This document shows positions 60,301-64,000 of a stretch of DNA of 64,000 nucleotides, piece by piece. The stretch is from Carnegiea gigantea. Its lineage: Eukaryota; Streptophyta; Magnoliopsida; Caryophyllales; Cactaceae. Both the position numbers and the translations under genes were made by a program. Where the stretch lies: assembly GCA_029747015.1 (NCBI GenBank), contig JAKOGI010000108.1, positions 458,658 to 522,657 of the forward strand. Direction: 5' to 3'. How positions within the stretch are numbered: position 1 is the stretch's first letter; each line of letters starts with the position of its first letter. Below the pieces are notes generated by a model. That model did no database searches and was not told where the DNA came from. It was given only the letters and a program-made list of their open reading frames with translations.

Positions 60301-60633
60301 ATACAAATTGTATACAAAATGAATATTAAACTTTTGGTTTCAATAAGAGACAAAATTACTTTTCGTTTCTAAATTCGTCTCTAATTGATACGAAAAGTTT
60401 TATATCTGATATGAACTTCGTTCGTTTCTATCAGATACTAGAATTATTTTCGTTTCTAAATTTTGTATCAAGTAGATACGAAAATAGACTTCGTTTCAAA
60501 ATCTGGTTAATGACGGTGTGTTCAGAGGTAAACTTTTAGAAACGAAAATTTCGTATCTAAATGTGTTTAGAAACAAAATTTCAGCTTTTAGATACGAAAT
60601 TTTTCGTATCAAATGACGCGCATTCTTGTAGTG
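57399..60633. mobile_element. CACTA-type element with gene-like interior (Pack-CACTA candidate)
   Basis: Termini are CGCTACAAAAATGC (57399) and, inverted, CACTACAAGAATGC ending at 60633; the left A of CACTA has become G. Both subterminal zones (57399-57640 and 60270-60633) carry many short copies of TAGATACGAAA and TAGAAACGAA in both orientations, as CACTA transposases bind. The interior has no transposase but shows host-gene features: AAACCCTAG-type leader sequence at about 57695, an exon-like ORF with a splice donor (57808-57886) and acceptor/donor pairs near 59540-59610. It interrupts the Gypsy RT exactly at 60633/60634. A 3-bp target duplication is not evident. Confidence 0.75.
57808..57886 (+). 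pseudogene. Gene-like first exon captured inside the CACTA element
   Basis: ATG at 57808 opens MFGCMKCEQRLSPLTPPARN and continues a few codons to a consensus donor (CTAAAG/GTAATC) at 57886/57887. The upstream 150 bp is CT-rich with AAACCCTAG, the common look of plant 5' leaders. GC content and codon make-up differ from the surroundings. I do not recognise the parent gene. Possible later exon fragments: 59546-59568 and 59586-59606, each bounded by AG and GT. It could be chance, but the combination is unusual in this otherwise transposon-derived stretch. Confidence 0.35.
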
Positions 60634-61060
60634 TTATAGATGAGTATATCGTCAAAGAAGACAAGTACAAATTTCCTCAAACAAGGCTTGAACACATGGT
60701 TCATAAGGCCTTGGAAAGTTACTGGGGCATTTGTTAACCCAAAGCATATCACTAGGAATTCACAACGCATGAGTCTTGAAAGTTGTTTTATGTACATCCT
60801 TAACACAGACCCTGAGTTGGTGGCATCTTGACCTGAGATCCACTTTGCTGAATATTGTAGCCCTAGACAATTCATTAATAAGTTCCCCCCTACAGGTAGG
60901 AAATTTATCTTTTACCGTTTGGTTGTTGAGCGCTTTATAATCCGGATGAAGTCTCCAACTCCTATCTTTTCTGCTCACCAAAACCACATTTGATGCAAAC
61001 GAATTATAATTGGGTTGGATGATTTCACTATCTAGCATCTAATTTACTAATGTCTCTATG
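60634..61060 (-). pseudogene. pol: Gypsy RT, N-terminal half, cut by CACTA insertion
   Basis: Minus strand: VVLVSRKDRSWRLHPDYKAL near 60920-60990, [12 protein letters not shown] near 60820-60860, [18 protein letters not shown] near 60700-60750 and the catalytic VFFDDILIY at about 60640-60665, where sequence passes straight into the CACTA terminus. FFDD replaces the common FIDD/YIDD and is still compatible with function. Stops separate the pieces. Confidence 0.88.
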
Positions 61061-62760
61061 ATATCCTTTTGTTTTAGAGGGTATAAACATGGCTTGATGT
61101 TCACTGAGGTAGCATTAGGTTTTAGAGATATCTTGTGCTGATATATCTCTCTAATAGGAGGCCTTATAGTTAGTGCTTAAATATCATCAAAATCGTCCAG
61201 CACTAACTGCATTGCAAGATGAGAGTTCTCGGCCTTTATCTGGAAACACCTGATAAGACCATCAGAATAGGGCAGACTTGAATCATGCTGAGGCATCAAG
61301 TGTAGTAGGCACAACTAGATGGACTATTGCATCAATTTGGGTGGTTGATTCACAGATACCAAAGATACTTTACTTTTCATCCCACTCAATATATGATTCC
61401 TGCCTTAATAATTAAATTCCACTTGTAGTTTTTCAAAATTTCATTTGACTGTGCCTAGTATGTACACCCATTGTATTCCCAGTGCCATGTCACAATCTCT
61501 AAAAGGTATTAGCAAAATTTATGAAGCAAAGAAAGTTCTATGTAATCTCCATTCAAACTCTCAGCAAATGTCTTGATAATTGGAGTTGGTTTACCATCAA
61601 CATTATGACTAGCATGACATTTGTGTGTTCTAGCCTACAGACCAACTTTTTGACCACCAACAAGTCCAAGAAGTCATGGGGGAGGATCAATGATTTCAGT
61701 TTCCTCGACTTGTTTCTCTTCCACAACTTCTTCCTGGATTTCCTCCAAGTCATCTCTGGGCGCTTTGACAAAGAATAGCTGAGTAATTTTGTTTGCACTT
61801 TTGTTTACCCTCTCGAATGCTTCGTCATAATAATGGCACAATTCTTTATTTATTTTCTCATCTCTACCTACAGTAAGGATAAACCTTCTTTGCTAATTTT
61901 TAGGAGGATTGTTGGCCACAGTAGGTTTACTTGGGTTTGGTAGAATAGATTTTTGGTAGAATAGCCTTTTGAGGTGTTACTATTACCCTGGAAGGCTAAT
62001 CATAAGGATTCATGCCTTGGAATGTCTCTTCTTGACAGCTATCATATGCAATTACATCAGCTAGAATCTTTGGGTTAAATGCCCTCACAAATGACTTTAA
62101 ATGGGGCTTTAAACCTCCCACCAAACTGTCTAGAAAATAGTCATTAGGCAACAAAGCATTCTGCACTATTAGCAATGCTCTCAGCTTCTGAAACTTATCG
62201 ACCTAATCATCTAGAGTCCTCCATTCCTACAACTTGTTAAAATCCTCCATCACCCTAGATCCCATTTCATCCTTATATCTAGCACAAACATCGACCACAA
62301 AATCTTCCCACAACATGTTCTTCCTACATAGAGAATAACTCCTTAAGTATGTTTCAGCCCGACCCTATATTTATGTGGATGCTAGATTGAACTTTTGGGA
62401 ATCAGGGATCTTATACAGCAACAAATACTTAAACACATTTCTTGATCCATTTATGAGCATTAGTACCATCAAAAGTAGGGAATTCAACTTTGGGATTAAA
62501 ATGCAAGTTACTTTTAGTTTGAACATCATCCCTGTCATCTTTTGACTCGTCTTCAGTCTGCATATTATATTTCAATTTAGGATCACAAATAGGTTTTGGA
62601 TACCTTTGATGAATCCCTTCATCTGTCCCATTATCAACCCAAATAGCTTGTGTTGTTCATCAGTTCTGTGACTGTCTTCTTCGATTTATTGGGAGAACAC
62701 CTTTTGTTGTTTAATTAGACCCTTAAGCACCTCTTTCATCGTCGCCATCTAAGCTGCCTT
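61061..62760 (-). pseudogene. gag: Gypsy gag and protease region, broken
   Basis: On the minus strand a retrotransposon gag domain is readable near 62350-62520 (FNPKVEFPTFDGTNAHKWIK, then IPDSQKFNL-like sequence in another frame). Between 61550 and 61800 an acidic, EE-rich stretch fits the linker before protease. No intact CCHC knuckle or DSG motif was found. There are many stops. Confidence 0.65.
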
Positions 62761-62808
62761 GCTCCTAGTCACAACTAGCTTACTGCTGCATTGTTGCTTG
62801 GATTGGAA

Positions 62809-62820
62809 GCTCTTATACCA
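62809..62820 (-). other. Primer-binding site of the split Gypsy element
   Basis: TGGTATAAGAGC on the minus strand, one base from the LTR end; it is one base different from TGGTATCAGAGC (initiator tRNA-Met). Confidence 0.75.
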
Positions 62821-62821
62821 A

Positions 62822-63055
62822 TGTTGCATCTCAAGGGAAATACCCAGTAATGGAGAAAGGGATTGTTAAGGGGTAGCAACTATTGGTTGCAGAACTGAGA
62901 AAGAGAGAAAGAGACAGAGAGTGCTTAGAAAGAGAAATTAAAGTAGAAAGATAATATCTTTCATTAATCCGTGGCTTTTTGTGTAAGGGGGATATAACAA
63001 TGCCACTTTCTACAGCCAATTTTCTGGTGAATTTGTCAGCTCAAAGATTCTAACA
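62822..63055 (-). repeat. 5' LTR of the split Gypsy element (234 bp)
   Basis: Plus strand TGTTGCATCT...GATTCTAACA; shares the blocks listed for 36045-36235. A GA-rich middle at about 62898-62935 accounts for much of the length difference. Confidence 0.82.
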
Positions 63056-63800
63056 AATTCACCAACTCAGACACCCTTTTCTAACAGCTTCTATTGTTTT
63101 TTATCAATTTCCCATAACATAGCAAACCGTGAGTATGTAGATGCTAACAGTGCAAGGCCACAGTTGCTGTACCAGCCCATCAATGTTAGGGCTCATTTCT
63201 GTTGCGATGGACCATGTCATAGTTTTAGTAATTTTCAGCAGGTTCCTCAAAATTGACGGTATTATAATTTTTCTTTCATCTTGGTAAAATGTCATTCAGT
63301 GTTGTGGTGAATCTAGGATTAAATTTGATTTGAGCAATTTGTGTACCAGATACTATTAGTTGCAAAATAAGAGGTCTAAAATAAAGCTCCTTTTCTCCAA
63401 AAATGTTTTTCCTTCCATTAAAACCGAATGATATATTAATTCTTTTACTATGACAATTTCTTCAAGGAGAAATCGAAGAAAGCAGAAGAATCAAACACAC
63501 CAGCAATAAGTTATCCAAATAAACAAGACATAGCATACCAATGACCACACCAAAGGGTCCACTTATTCTTAAAGTTCTGCAAATTCTACACAAGGCCACC
63601 ACCCCTACTACTTAAAGGCTTTTAGACACACTCACATCTGCAATTACACACATTCTCGTTATCAACACCACACAAGGGGAAAGCATCTACGAAGACTAAG
63701 AACTAAGCTGTATATGAAAAAGACGTTCACATCATACTTCGACCAAAATAAAAGAAATGTGGAACATAGGGGTTACAAGCAAAAGCCTCCCTCATTTGAT
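63056..63800. other. Flanking DNA, possible host 3' untranslated region
   Basis: No element is recognised. If the exon at 63806-64000 is real, the minus-strand sequence here would include its 3' untranslated region. Confidence 0.35.
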
Positions 63801-63805
63801 CCCCT

Positions 63806-64000
63806 TTGTTAGAACCCTCGCTCTAATCATGATCATTGTAGTCCCTCTTGTTAGCCATTCTCTCTCCACATCTCCTTTTACCATCTTAGTTTTGCTGGGA
63901 AGTACTGCATATGATGACAATGTATATGCTAATTAGGACAGCAATAAATTACAATGAAATTTGAAAAATTCGTAGAGTTGAAAGTTTGAATACCTTCTCG
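63806..64000 (-). CDS. Possible terminal exons of a host gene (minus strand, cut by window edge)
   Basis: Minus strand: CGAGAAG/GTATTC at the edge is a fair splice donor (63994/63993). An AT-rich stretch of about 89 nt follows, a typical plant intron length, to TATGCAG at 63905, with an alternative CTTCCCAG at 63895. The next exon is open either as a short YFPAKLRW-stop ending or, in the other phase, for about 37 codons to a TGA near 63806. The downstream sequence looks like an untranslated region. The product cannot be named from so little. Confidence 0.3.

Larger units (their letters stand above)
36045..63055 (-). mobile_element. Gypsy LTR retrotransposon split by two insertion complexes
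   Basis: Minus-strand element with each part once and in order: 5' LTR 62822-63055, PBS 62809-62820, gag/protease about 61500-62760, RT 60634-61060, RT end and RNase H about 52990-53600, integrase 52075-52990, integrase C-terminus about 36245-36513, 3' LTR 36045-36235. RT and integrase frames resume within a few codons across each gap, which is the main evidence for one element and not fragments of several. Short LTRs and Ty3-type RT/integrase would fit a Reina-like chromovirus, but the clade is uncertain. I find no clear 5-bp target duplication at the outer edges. All frames carry stops. Confidence 0.8.

Overview
The window looks like flowering-plant (probably eudicot) nuclear DNA from a transposon-rich region. 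It is AT-rich, with long (TA)n, (CA)n and (TAA)n tracts, plant-type Copia and Gypsy LTR retrotransposons primed by initiator-tRNA-Met, an RTE-type LINE, CACTA, hAT and Tourist-like DNA elements, and a decayed endogenous caulimovirid (plant pararetrovirus). No host gene is securely visible. One possible terminal exon sits at the extreme right edge (minus strand), and one gene-like exon lies inside a CACTA element. All assignments come from reading motifs by eye; no database search was possible. Layout, left part (1-29601): a tandem segmental array with units of about 14.55-14.6 kb. Each unit begins inside a Copia 5' LTR that lacks its first 12 bp, carries a whole but dead Copia element (451-8076 and 15003-22612), then about 6.5 kb of AT-rich DNA with microsatellites and a 5'-truncated LINE, and ends in the C-terminal end of the caulimovirid. 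That caulimovirid tail is present three times (1-450, 14441-15002, 29039-29601), but only the third copy runs on into the rest of the viral genome (to about 34650). This identifies the X/LTR junctions at 450/451 and 15002/15003 as the duplication breakpoint and predicts at least one further unit upstream of the window. Layout, right part (36045-63055): one short-LTR Gypsy element on the minus strand, with 5' LTR, PBS, gag, RT, RNase H, integrase and 3' LTR each present once and in order, stretched to about 27 kb by two insertion complexes. The first (about 36513-52073) splits the integrase and holds a CACTA-like element that itself contains an RTE LINE with a perfect 11-bp target duplication, two Tourist-like MITEs, a complete but inactivated minus-strand Copia (40550-45920) and a 1.3-kb solo LTR with 5-bp target duplications. 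The second (about 53603-60633) splits the RT and holds a hAT-like element with a perfect 8-bp target duplication, a probable second solo LTR and a 3.2-kb CACTA-type element with gene-like interior sequence (Pack-CACTA candidate). Almost every coding frame is broken by stops or frameshifts, so the genes no longer work together. The window's value is as a readable record of events: Copia insertion and partial inactivation, tandem amplification with a breakpoint in the LTR, then private decay of each copy; and, on the right, nested insertions whose order can be read from the interrupted frames.
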